A DNA stretch of 64,000 nucleotides. It comes from Antedon mediterranea. Taxonomy: Eukaryota > Echinodermata > Crinoidea > Comatulida > Antedonidae. A program made the position numbers and the translations under genes. Shown one piece after another: positions 1 through 10,698 of this stretch. A model generated the notes under the pieces. It saw only the letters and a program-made list of their open reading frames with translations. It was not told where the DNA came from and searched no databases. The stretch is from assembly GCF_964355755.1 (NCBI RefSeq), contig NC_092672.1, positions 22,936,501-23,000,500 on the forward strand, in the 5' to 3' direction. Numbering within the stretch: the first letter of the stretch is position 1; the number at the start of each line of letters is the position of its first letter.

Positions 1-2130
1 TTCCTGGTGGCAGTCTAAAGCCAGTCTAACATTAGTCATATAAAATATTGCACACTAGGCGTTCTTAATGTCATTTCCTGGTGGCAGTCTAAAGCCAGTC
101 TAACATTAGTCATATAAAATATTGCACACTAAGCGTTCTTAATGTCATTTCCTGGTGGCAGTCTTAAGCCAGTCTAACATTAGTCATATAAAATATTGCA
201 CACAAGGTGTTCTTAATGTCATTTCCTGGTGGCAGTCTAAAGCCAGTCTAACATTAGTCATATAAAATATTGCACACTAGGCGTTCTTAATGTCATTTCC
301 TGGTGGCAGTCTAAAGCCAGTCTAACATTAGTCATATAAAATATTGCACACTAGGCGTTCTTAATGTCATTTCCTGGTGGCAGTCTTAAGCCAGTCTAAC
401 ATTAGTCATATAAAATATTGCACACAAGGTGTTCTTAATGTCATTTCCTGGTGACAGTCTAAAGCCAGTCTAACATTAGTCATATAAAATATTGCACACT
501 AGGTGTTCTTAATGTCATTTCCTGGTGGCAGTCTAAAGCCAGTCTAACATTAGTCATATAAAATATTGCACACTAGGCGTTCTTAATGTCAGTTGCTGGT
601 GGCAGTCTAAAGCCAGTCTAACATTAGTAATATAAAATATTGCACACTAGGCGTTCTTAATGTCATTTCCTAGTGGCAGTCTAAAGCCAGTCTAACATTA
701 GTCATATAAAATATTGCACACTAGACGTTCTTAATGTCAGTTGCTGGTGGCAGTCTAAAGCCAGTCCAACATTAGTAATATAAAATATTGCACACTAGAC
801 GTTCTTAATGTCATTTCCTGGTGGCAGTCTAAAGCCAGTCTAACATTAGTCATATAAAATATTGCACACTAGGCGTTTTTAATGTCATTTCCTGGTGGCA
901 GTCTGAAGCCAGTCTAACATTAGTCATATAAAATATTGCACACTAGGCGCTTAATGTCATTTCCTGGTGGCAGTCTAAAGCCAGTCCAACATTAGTCATA
1001 TAAAATATTGCACACTAGGTGTTCTTAATGTCATTTCCTGGTGGCAGTCTAAAGCCAGTCCAACATTAGTCATATAAAATATTGCACACTAGGCGTTCTT
1101 AATGTCATTTCCTAGTGGCAGTCTAAAGCCAGTCCAACATTAGTCATATAAAATATTGCACACTAGGCGTTCTTAATGTCATTTCCTGGTGGCAGTCAGA
1201 AGCCAGTCCAACATTAGTCATATAAAATATTGCACACTAGGCGTTCTTAATGTCAGTTGCTGGTGGCAGTCTAAAGCCAGTCTAACATTAGTAATATAAA
1301 ATATTGCACACTAGGTGTTTTTAATGTCATTTCCTGGTGGCAGTCTAAAGCCAGTCCAACATTAGTCATATAAAATATTGCACACTAGGTGTTCTTAATG
1401 TCATTTCCTGGTGGCAGTCTTAAGCCAGTCTAACATTAGTAATATAAAATATTGCACACTAGGTGTTCTTAATGTCATTTCCTGGTGGCAGTCTAAAGCC
1501 AGTCCAACATTAGTCATATAAAATATTGCACACTAGGCGTTCTTAATGTCATTTCCTGGTGGCAGTCTTAAGCCAGTCCAACATTAGTCATATAAAATAT
1601 TGCACACTAGGCGTTCTTAATGTCATTTCCTGGTGGCAGTCTTAAGCCAATCTAACATTAGTCATATAAAATATTGCACACTAGACGTTCTTAATGTCAT
1701 TTCCTGGTGGCAGTCTAAAGCCAGTCTAACATTAGTCATATAAAATATTGCACACTAGGTGTTCTTAATGTCATTTCCTGGTGGCAGTCTTAAGCCAATC
1801 TAATTAGTCATATAAAATATTGCACACTAGGCGTTCTTAATGTCATTTCCTGGTGGCAGTCTTAAGCCAGTCCAACATTAGTCATATAAAATATTGCACA
1901 CTAGGCGTTCTTAATGTCATTTCCTGGTGGCAGTCTTAAGCCAATCTAACATTAGTCATATAAAATATTGCACACTAGACGTTCTTAATGTCATTTCCTG
2001 GTGGCAGTCTAAAGCCAGTCTAACATTAGTCATATAAAATATTGCACACTAGGTGTTCTTAATGTCATTTCCTGGTGGCAGTCTAAAGCCAGTCTAACAT
2101 TAGTCATATAAAATATTGCACACTAGGCTT
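1..2130. repeat. 74-bp satellite array, about 29 copies
   Basis: Head-to-tail copies of a 74-bp unit beginning TTCCTGGTGGCAGTCTAAAG run from the first base to about 2130. Copies differ mainly by single bases (CTAAAG/CTTAAG, GGCGTT/GGTGTT/GACGTT, GTCATA/GTAATA) and a few short deletions. Copies 1-3 and 4-6 are nearly the same 222-bp trimer, which suggests higher-order expansion. The array ends about 100 bp before the splice acceptor of the next exon, so it probably lies in an intron of that gene. Its left end is outside the window. Confidence 0.97.
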
Positions 2131-2231
2131 CCATTTTGGCTTTTGTATACCTCTGTTGAATCTACAAGTGACATGATTGTCTTTTATATAGCAACATAAC
2201 AGGTTTGTTAATTTTGTGTTGTTTTTAACAG

Positions 2232-2498
2232 CAACAAGGAATAGAAGAACCACAGCGTACTGAATATTGCCACAAGCCAACGTATGGTTTAATTCATCGA
2301 GGACAACACATGCACGGTGCTCTTCCAATATCAGATGGTGAACGATACAATCTAATTATTTGGATGCGATCTTCCAAAATAAGGAATAAATTGTGTCCAA
2401 TGTGTGATAATAAACCTCAACTTATTAAGACTGTTGGATTCGGAGATAGATTCACTCAACCAGAAAATACAACTGTCGATGTTTGTTGTACTTTATAA
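2232..2498 (+). CDS. OGFOD2-like 2-oxoglutarate/iron oxygenase, last exon
   Basis: An open exon follows a good acceptor (a T-rich tract, then AACAG at 2227-2231) and ends in TAA at 2496-2498. It encodes 88 residues in phase 0. The peptide contains HRGQHMHGALPI, GERYNLIIWMRSS, a CPMC pair and the ending TVDVCCTL. This matches my recollection of the C-terminal end of OGFOD2-type dioxygenases: a distal iron-binding His, then an Arg in the RYNLIIW strand that would bind 2-oxoglutarate. The earlier exons with the HxD motif would lie to the left, beyond the satellite, so the gene is partial here. An isolated exon relic is possible, but the frame is clean. Confidence 0.62.
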   Translation, partial: QQGIEEPQRTEYCHKPTYGLIHRGQHMHGALPISDGERYNLIIWMRSSKIRNKLCPMCDNKPQLIKTVGFGDRFTQPENTTVDVCCTL

Positions 2499-3060
2499 TG
2501 CATAGGTCAACAATTTTACAACTCAAATAATATATTTAAAAGATTCTTCCAATGGACATGTGTCTTTATGACCTCTCTGCGGCCTAACTATGTGATATGT
2601 GACATGTAAAGATGTCAAGAATGTTTGAGCCCATGTTAAGGCATAAAGATGTAGCAGAGACATTGGTTTGAAACGTTTTTTGTTTGAAAAAGTGTGTCGA
2701 CTGTGAGGTTTAGGAGGAGATAGAGTTTATGGGAAAACATAGTCTCCATTAAAGAGAACTATTATAGTACTGTATATACATTATTATATTATTATAAATA
2801 TATATTATATAATACAAAGAATAATAAACTTTTATAAAGTGCTATTTACTGATGTTTTACAGCACAAAAAGACTAACAAGAATTATTGAAAAAGGTGAGA
2901 TTTTAGAAGTTACTTGATTTACTCAAGAGATTTATATTGACGGGTATGGAGTGGAAGCTGGTTCCAAACTAGTGACACTTGTGCAAAAAACTCCTTGAAA
3001 ATAAGCTTAATTATTGTTTAATAATTGTAAAAAGTAATTAATATATTGTTGATGGAAAAT
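2499..3060. other. Intergenic, AT-rich, no gene seen
   Basis: The gap between the oxygenase stop codon and the 60-bp repeat array contains AT-rich sequence with AATAAA-like hexamers near 2820. These could serve as polyadenylation signals for the + strand gene. No other coding signal was seen. Confidence 0.5.
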
Positions 3061-3179
3061 GTTTTAATAAACAAACGAAAATAAAGAACTGATTGTAAAA
3101 TAGTTGGAAAAATATTTTAATAAAACGAAAGAAGAACTAATTGTAACATATTGTTGGAAATGTTTAATAAACAACAATA

Positions 3180-3563
3180 AAAGAAACTGCTTTAGTTGTT
3201 GGAAAATGATAGAAAGAACATAAACGGCCATCTCTTGCAGAAGCCGATTTAGTTCATTGTTGAAAATGATAGAAAGAACATAAACGGCCATCTCTTGAAT
3301 AGGCCTATTTAGTTCATTGTTGAAAATGATAGAAAGAACATAAACGGCCATCTCTTGCATAGGCCTATTTAGTTCATTGTTGAAAATGATAGAAAGAACA
3401 TAAACGGCCATCTCTTACAGAGGCCTATTTAGTTCATTGTTGAAAATGATAGAAAGAACATAAACGGCCATCTCTTGCATAGGCCTATTTAGTTCATTGT
3501 TGAAAATGATAGAAAGAACATAAACGGCCATCTCTTACTGAGGCCTATTTAGTTCATTGTTGG
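3180..3563. repeat. 60-bp tandem array at the 3' end of the GST gene
   Basis: About six copies of a 60-bp unit containing AGAAAGAACATAAACGGCCA and AGTTCATTGTTG. The last, partial copy runs into the terminal GST exon: each unit carries the reverse complement of the GST stop-codon neighbourhood (CAACAATGAACTAAATAGG). Because 60 is a multiple of three, one minus frame stays open through the copies and yields a repeated 20-residue peptide. It is in a different frame from the GST and is most likely not translated. Confidence 0.95.
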
Positions 3564-6500
3564 CAAACTGCTTTCAGTGGTTTATTCAATTCATCGTAAT
3601 CTGGATTCAATTTGTCTTCTACACGTTTCATCCAGTCAGCAATTTCCGGCTGGTTCTTCAGTAAACCTTTACCAGATGGACAGGCCAACGGTTGAACAAC
3701 CTGAAAGAATTTAAAAAATACTACTATTATAATGAAATATTTTAATTGGAACGAATGAAATTTGTTCTTACTAATGCATGCACTAATCATGTAACATAAA
3801 CTCCAAATATTTGAAATTTCGTTTTTTTTATCGATATATGTTTCGGGTTGATGAATAAACAACGATATGCATCTTATAAAATCAAACAATGCTCCTCAGA
3901 AGGTTGTCCGTTAATCGTTGATGAATAAAGAGCAATAGGATTATTTGGACAATGGGAATGTATCGCATAAATCAAACATTGCTCCTTTAAAAGTTTGTCT
4001 GTTGAACGTTGATGAATTAAGAGCGATAGCATGATTTGGACAACGGGAATGTCTTTATCGTATAAAATTAACTATAGCTCCGTTGGAAGGTTGTTCGTTG
4101 ATGGTTAATGAATATAAAGAGCGATAGGATCAGGGGTGGCGCCAGGATCTTCCCGACGCGGGGGCTAAATTCCCCGACGAGGGGGCTATGCGAGCGAAGC
4201 GAGCCTCACTAGGCTGGGGGCCCCCGGTGGGGGTCCAGGGGGCGAAGCCCCAGGAAGCAACGCGTTCTAGCGTCATTTGAGGTCATTTTAATCAGATTTA
4301 GGGTAGCCATTTTTTCCATTTTTTATAATGCATAAATAAAATACTGCGTGCAAAAAAACGATGCGCGATGACTGTGTCAATCCATATTTTTCAATTTAAA
4401 AAATAAAAGTTCAAAGAAAATTTAGAAAATTAGAGTTGGAGGTCCCGGAAATTGGACTTATTATACTTCAAAACATGAAACAAAATATATAAGTCCCTAT
4501 CATGGTTGTGACTGAGCTAAGAAATGTTTGAAAAATAGAGATGTTAGGTCCCGGAAAATGCACTTCTTGTACTTCGAAATATGACCAGCTTTATTGTTGG
4601 GGCTGAGCTAAGAAAATGTTTAAAACTAGAGCTGCAGGTCTTCAAAAAATTGCATTTTATACTTTGGAAACATCAAGCCTAGAGGCTTAAAAAACGCAAG
4701 TAGACCTTTTTCAGTCGGGGAAATAAGTTTATTCTTCCCAAGTGTATGCGTGCGTACCATCTGAACTTCCGAGTGGTGAGAAATTCATGACATACAGGAC
4801 ATTGAAAATGTAATAACTTAGCTATAATAAGATGTTGGCTAAGCGAAAATGGCACGTTTTTTTTTGTTTAGTAATGGATGAAAAATTCATTTTAGGTGCC
4901 CCACGGTACAGAAGGTTACTTGTAAATTAAAAAATTGGTGAACATACGAACAATTAACTTAATTCGTTTTTGCTGTAGTGTAGCGTACGTCGACACAGTA
5001 CACGACGTAACCGTCGGTAAACTTCGCCTGGAAAATAACTACAGTACACACATTTTGGTCCCCTGATGGAACATGATATCACGCGTCTCGACCCAACGTT
5101 GAACGATTCGTACAAAGGGATACCGCCAGACAAGTGCGTACCTAACTATTGTTTAGTAGTAAGTTAGATCGCTGGCAATAATGAATGCATATAAAGTGCA
5201 TAATATCACTCTGACGTACTCTCACGGTCAATGAAACGTCGCGGTTTTCTAGGCGCTGAAGCTAGCTACGAAGTGAACGCGAACGCTTTTTACTGTATAT
5301 TATATTCCCCGACAAAAAGTACCCGTGTTCCCTTCGGTAACCGTCGGTAAATTTCGCCTGGAAAATAACTACAATTACACATTTTGGTCCCTGGATGGAA
5401 CTTGATATCACGCGTCTCGACCCAACGTTGAACGATTCGTACAAAGGGATACCGCCAGACAAGTGCGTACCTAGCTAATGTTTAGTAGTAAGTTAGATCG
5501 CTGGCAATAATGAATGCATAAAAGTGCATAATAGCCCTCTGACGTACTCTCACGGTCAATGGAACGTCGTGGTTTTCTAGGTGCTGAAGCTGTATGAAGT
5601 GAACGCGAACGTTTTTTACTGTATATTATATTCCCCGACAAAAAGTACCCATGTTCCCCGACGGGGGGGGGGGGGGCTAGGCTCCCCGACGAGGGGGCTA
5701 GAGCCCCCGTAGCCCCCCCGCTGGCGCCACCACTGGATAGGATGATTTGGACAATGGGAATTATCGTATAAAATCAACTATAGCTCAGTCGGAAGGTTGT
5801 CCGTTGATGGTTAATGAATAGCCTAATGAACGATACTTGATTCAGACAGTGGAATGTATAGTACATTATGTACAACCAGGGAGTTGTAAAATAAGTTATT
5901 TTACAACTCCCTGGTACAACTATGGAGGAAAATGATCAAAATTTCGAATCACTTATTTTTGTATTGAGGTAACATGCACATTATCTGATTCTGCGCATGC
6001 CAAACCAAAATATTAACCACAACCTAAACTTCTTTTAAATCTAGTGATTACCTCACAAATAGCAAACAAGTCAGCAACAGATATCTCGTCTCCACACAAG
6101 AACCTCTTTCCTTTGAGAAATAACCTATTTATCTTGCCGATGGACTCTTCAGCTTCTTTGACAAACTTGTCGACTGCCTCCTGATCTTTTGGTTTCCCGG
6201 TACGTTTTGGAACAAATATCTGTATACAAATATAACAGTGGTCTTATTTTGACTAGTTGTGTAGGTTTTAAGTTGCTCCCGTATATCTCATTATTCTAGC
6301 CGTCCTTTTTTTATAGGGCGTTTTTATAGTTGCATGAGTTATGTATGTTTTAAACTTTACTTTTAAATTATGATATCGGATATCTAACTTTTCTAGAGAC
6401 TTCTTCTTCTAAAAACTCAGATATCTTCTTTAGATCTACAAAAGTCGGATATCTTTTTTGATAGATGACCGTAATGTTAGTTTTGCGTCTTCATACCACA

Positions 6501-8348
6501 CATTCTTAGCAGCATAACATTGAAATGAGACATTACATTGTTATTTACCTCATTCACCATCACGTTAATTCCGGCTTTCCTAATACCTGTATGCTGCCAG
6601 GCTAAGTAGGCATCAATCTGAGCCCGAGTCTCAATATTTTTAGGATACCAATGATCTGCTACGTTGTATTTTGCCGCCAGATATCTCACTATTGCAGTAC
6701 TACAAAGAAACAAACCAGAATTCAAAAGGGCCTTATTATTTATAGACTGTCGTTACCAAGTTTAAAATGTTTAGGCCTATATAGATGTGGGAAAGTGTTC
6801 GTTAGTGACCAATATGTTGTCAACTTGTAATTTCTGTGTTGTATCACCTGCAATTAGGGGATATTGGAGAAAATGATTCATGAAATTGAAAAAAAAAATA
6901 CTTCTTCGCACTTGCTTTATTCTTTACAATGTAGCCTACATGGTTGGACAAGGGGAGTAAGGCATACCTTTCTCCAAGTGTGAAATCACCATCTTTAATT
7001 GCTGGTACTGACTGAGCTGGCTGGATTGCAGTGTATTCCGGCATTCTATGCTCACCTGTCAAACAACATTATACGTTATTATTTTCTACAGTATACAAAA
7101 TGTCTAATACAATTTTTGAAAATAATTAAACAACTTTAAGACAGTGGACTACATTCAGTCAATAAAGGCTCATTATACTAGGACGATTACAAAGGTAAAT
7201 ATACATTTTCCTATTTTTCTATTTTCGTCCAATTAAATGACGTCATGATCGTTCGTAGTATAACCGGACCTTATATTACCGTCGTTCGTTATCGTTCGTA
7301 GTATAACCGGACCTTTTATTATCGTCGTTCGTTATCTTTCGTAGTATAACCGGACCTTATATTATCGTCGTTCGTTATCTTTCGTAGTATAACCGGACCT
7401 TAAATCACGAAGAATTATATTCTGGACAACCTACTGTACTGTAGTAAATGTATGAATAATTATACAATGAAATGAATGTTTAAAATTACAATATTCTGTT
7501 TGCTGATTCTTTCCACAATTTTGATTATCCTTGAGATAACAAATATTTAGTGGCTCTGAAATGTTGACTATTATTAAAAACCACAGCAAAGGGACCTGTA
7601 ACATCGGTAATCAGACCTATAATATTTGTAGACCTGATTATCAAACCAGGCATACTATAGTGTTTTCATTGTAAACCTTGTTCCTATGAATAAATGAAAA
7701 TCACTGACTCAAGCATGATTAAGCAAATTTGTCTGGGTATTTTTAGAAACTCCATATAAATATTTCATGTAGGCCTACACATGTTTATTCACATAATAGA
7801 GGTGAGGAGATCTTGGTCTTGGTCTTGGACGCAAAGTGAAGGGGTTGTTATTTTTTTCCCTCTCCGTCATCACTCTGATTCAGGATTGTTAAGGTGGTCA
7901 ACTCATTTTTTATTTCCTTTTTTTTTGAGCTGAGAAATGCTACGATAACTTGGAATGTGATCTATTAGAGTGCTGTTTCTAAAAAATATGTTTCACTTGC
8001 CAAGGCAGCATACATGGGATGGGGGGGGGGGGGGTAGTTGTGCTAGGGGATAGTTGTGCTAGGGGGTAATTGTCCGGGTGGTAGTTGTCCTTAGGGGGTA
8101 GTTGTCCTATGGGTAATTGTCCGGTTGGTAGTTGTCCTATGGGGGTAATTGTCCGGGTGGTAATTGTCTAGGTAGTTGTCCGGATACCGTTAAAACAACA
8201 GCATATTTTAATAGTGACTAAAATAAAAAAGCATACCTTTTGCCAAGTCGATGACTTTCTCATGGTAGGGTATCTTGTTATATTTGCAAAACAAAACTAC
8301 GGCACGACTAGGTTGAGATAATGGATTATAGTACACTGTTAAAGCCAT
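3554..8348 (-). CDS. Theta-class glutathione S-transferase, complete five-exon gene
   Basis: Cytosolic enzyme that conjugates glutathione to electrophiles. Exons on the minus strand: 8237-8348, 6968-7055, 6549-6699, 6052-6219 and 3554-3700. All junctions are GT-AG and the phases agree, giving 221 residues. The N-terminal thioredoxin-like domain has LSQPSRAV, with the theta-class catalytic Ser at residue 11. It also has VPAIKDGDFTLGES, with cis-Pro55 and the glutathione-binding Glu66-Ser67. The junction region HWYPKN..AQIDAYLAWQHTG is diagnostic of the theta class. The helical C-terminal domain has FLCGDEISVADLFAICE. The protein is about 20 residues shorter at its C terminus than mammalian GSTT1. 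The start is the only ATG that places Ser11 correctly. Intron 1 holds two minisatellites and intron 4 holds a hAT-like element. Exon 1 and exon 4 are too interrupted to appear as long ORFs. Confidence 0.93.
3850..5860. repeat. Degenerate 91-98 bp tandem repeat in GST intron 4, split by a transposon
   Basis: The segment TTTGGACAATGGGAATG...ATCGTATAAAATCAAC...GAAGGTTGTCCGTTGATG recurs about every 91-98 bp (TTGGAC at 3945, 4036 and 5747). The hAT-like element at 4131-5735 lies inside the third copy. Removing it and one target copy gives back the spacing. Confidence 0.8.
4131..5735. mobile_element. Non-autonomous hAT-like DNA transposon
   Basis: The ends are CAGGGGTGGCGCCAG on the left and the inverted CAGTGGTGGCGCCAG on the right. 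Both are flanked by a perfect 8-bp duplication GATAGGAT (4123-4130 and 5736-5743). An 8-bp target duplication and CAG-starting ends are hAT hallmarks. Both ends are GC-rich with repeated CCCCGACGAGGGGGCTA motifs. Inside, a segment of about 330 bp is duplicated in tandem (starts near 5007 and 5337). No transposase ORF was found, so an autonomous relative would have had to move it. The element sits in GST intron 4. Confidence 0.9.
5875..5915. repeat. Perfect 41-bp hairpin palindrome
   Basis: Two perfectly complementary 20-base arms (ACCAGGGAGTTGTAAAATAA and its complement) are separated by one base. It lies in GST intron 4, 137 bp from the exon 4 donor. Its function is unknown. Confidence 0.95.
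7246..7403. repeat. 43-bp tandem repeat, about 3.7 copies
   Basis: The unit contains CGTTCGTAGTATAACCGGAC and recurs at 7254, 7297, 7340 and 7383. It lies in GST intron 1. Confidence 0.93.
8018..8186. repeat. G-rich minisatellite with a poly-G run
   Basis: A run of about 15 G is followed by irregular repeats of GGTAGTTGTCC / GGTAATTGTCC. It lies in GST intron 1, about 50 bp from the donor of exon 1. On the transcribed RNA this would be C-rich; the + strand could form a G-quadruplex. Confidence 0.9.
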
Positions 8349-9340
8349 CTTTAGCTTTAGTAGAACAATTTAATTGTACAGTATTATCAGGGCGGAGTTG
8401 CAACTCTCTGTTATTATCAAGTGACTGGAGCGGCTGCAATGCTAATGTCAACAAAGTTCGTGCAAAGAGTCAATTGAATATCATTCATGAGCGTGATCTG
8501 ATTATTCAACCATATCAACTTCTTTTGTACATTTGACCTTGTCATCTCCTTCCGTTTTTCACAAATAAGAGAGCCTAAATAATGCTATAGAAGTTTGTTT
8601 GAATTAACAGACGGTTGTGTAATTGTAAAAAAAAATTGTCGTCATAATTATTTATATTTTTTTTTATACATTATTACCGTATCGTTATAGTGGAGTTCAT
8701 GCATTGTTAAATGTGGGCTCTTACTCTGTTTTCGCTGCAAAAAAAAAAACAACAAAAAACAAAAAAACAAAAACTAATGGTTAAAAACGTGTGATTGTAA
8801 ATAATTACCATCACATTTCTTTCCTGGCAACGTTGAGAGATTTTAAAAGACTTGCACTCCCATCGGACTATAAACATGCCCCATAATAACAATCACCCAT
8901 TAAGGTAACAGTTTTAACCACTAACGTAACCAACTTCATTAACCACGTAACAAACTTAACCATTAACTTAACAAAGGGTAACTACTAACGTAACAACAGT
9001 AGAAAATTCGTGTAAGTTAAACATCTTATTTTTAACTTCAGTTTCCGTCCGTGTTTGTTTGTCTATTCTCTATAAAAAGTGTCCAGCCATTGAAGTTTAG
9101 AGTCACTGGACAGACAGACATGATACAAATGGAAATGGAACGGCTTCATCACAATAAGGTTTCCATACGAAAATAATGGGTTTCTTACGGATATAACATT
9201 TATTGCCCGCCGGACTAAGACAGATAATTCATAATAGGCTGAAGTTTTATGATTGAAATTTAATTTTCAGCTGTAAATCAACACACCATACGTCTAAGAT
9301 CAACACAATCGATACACTAACGTTGTCAGTATGATATATA
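8349..9340. other. Region upstream of the GST gene, no gene seen
   Basis: Presumed 5' flank of the minus-strand GST gene. It contains short A/T homopolymers (8628-8760) and a cluster of TAACCACTAACGTAAC-like repeats at 8900-9000. No convincing TATA box or coding exon was identified. Confidence 0.45.
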
Positions 9341-9349
9341 CAAGGCCAT

Positions 9350-9447
9350 ATACATGGCTGCAGTCGCGTGCTCAAGTTAGTGTTTACCGACCAACCGACC
9401 GACATAGTGAGCTGTAGAGTGGCTTTGCACGCGACTAAAAAAAAAGA
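9350..9447. mobile_element. Short AGTCGCGTG/CACGCGACT inverted-end element
   Basis: AGTCGCGTG near 9365 and CACGCGACT near 9430 are inverted copies enclosing ACCGACCAACCGACCGACAT. An A-run follows. The same ends and the CGACATAGTGA core recur near 29868-29990 and 30556-30752 with expanded ACAG/ACCG microsatellites, so this is a dispersed family. Its class is uncertain. Confidence 0.6.
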
Positions 9448-9656
9448 AATTTAGTTAAAATTAACAAACACTATTATTTATCCTCTGGTAGGATGATATT
9501 TGTTTCCCAAAAGATAGAATTGATGTATATAATGTGTATTGCCTTAGTAATTTCTTTTGGAACTCAGACTGAAATCTATGCTGTTTGTCCTTGTTACCAG
9601 TGTTAGTGGATTCTTGCTGGTTGTTTTGACCGATGGATCTTTTCTGGTTTCAGCTT

Positions 9657-10287
9657 TACTATTTTATTTTTTTTATTTTTTATTTCGTATTCTTTCAGTA
9701 GGGTAGCCCTCTCAGTAATAAAATAAACTGCTCTTCCGAGGGGCCCTACGGCACATTTAAACAAAATTTGAAAACAACTTAAACTAAACTTAAACTTAAA
9801 CTAAACTTAAACTAAAACTTAAACTAAAACTAAACTTCAATGCATGTTCTCATTATTATTATAACTTTTATACCATATTTAAATATATTTCACTGGAACC
9901 ATCCTAGACCACCGGCAACAATAAATGAATCTTAAGAAGTGATTTAAAACGGTTATAATTGTTTTGTTTTCTTAATTCATAAGGTAGGCCATTCCAGAGT
10001 AAACTTCCATAATAAACAAAACTACGTTTGTATATTTCGAGGTTACATCTGGGCAAATACAACAGATTATTTTCATAGTTTCTGGTTTGAATATTGTGTA
10101 CACTACTAATATATTGCAAAACATCACATAAGTATGAAGGTACAGATTCTTGTAAACATCTAAATATTGTACAAATTGTATGATATTCAATTCTTGTCTT
10201 AATTGTTAGCCAACCTAAATCATAATGCATTTGTCTAACAGGAGTTCGAATATCAGCACCTAGTATTAATCGTGCAGCTCTATTTTG
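9657..10287 (-). pseudogene. LINE reverse transcriptase, 3' fragment
   Basis: This is the 3' part of the LINE that resumes beyond the pogo insertion at 15661. The coding part (10287 to 9904) has the post-RT region NRAARLILGADIRTPVRQMH...LGWLTI...WNGLPYELR, and ends in a stop at 9904. The 3' untranslated part ends near 9657 in an A-rich tail (T-rich on +). A TTAAACTAAAC simple repeat lies at 9775-9835. By its RT signature it belongs to the CR1/jockey-like group. Confidence 0.88.
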
Positions 10288-10698
10288 TAGGGTAAACTGG
10301 GGTAAGTGGGACACTTAAGCATTTATTCATTCAGAATTTCCATAATTTAAGCTGGAAATGTTTAAAGTTACTCACAATGCAAGAACAGGTACCCTAGCAC
10401 ATTATTAGCAAAAAAAATTTTTCATAGAGTAATGCATTATGGGAGGGGTGTTAGGTAACTATGTGTGTGTCATCGGTCCACTTGCCCCATCGAGTTGGGG
10501 TAAGTGGACCGGCTTTAACTTTCAATGTAAACCATAATAAAACACACTATATACAACATTTTAGAGGTCTGGTGGTCACTTAAGAACCTTTTAATCAGTA
10601 CTTCACTTGTTTAACTTTAATATGTGCTCAAACCCACAATTGATGAACTCAAATTATTCATTTGATCGACATTATTTTGGCCGATTCCACAATTTTTC

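Noticed and set aside
1-2130. CRISPR-like array
   Set aside because: The whole 74-bp unit is repeated with no unique spacers, and the context is eukaryotic.
3064-3411. ORF with a repeated 20-residue peptide
   Set aside because: It follows from the 60-bp unit being a multiple of three; the frame differs from the adjoining GST.
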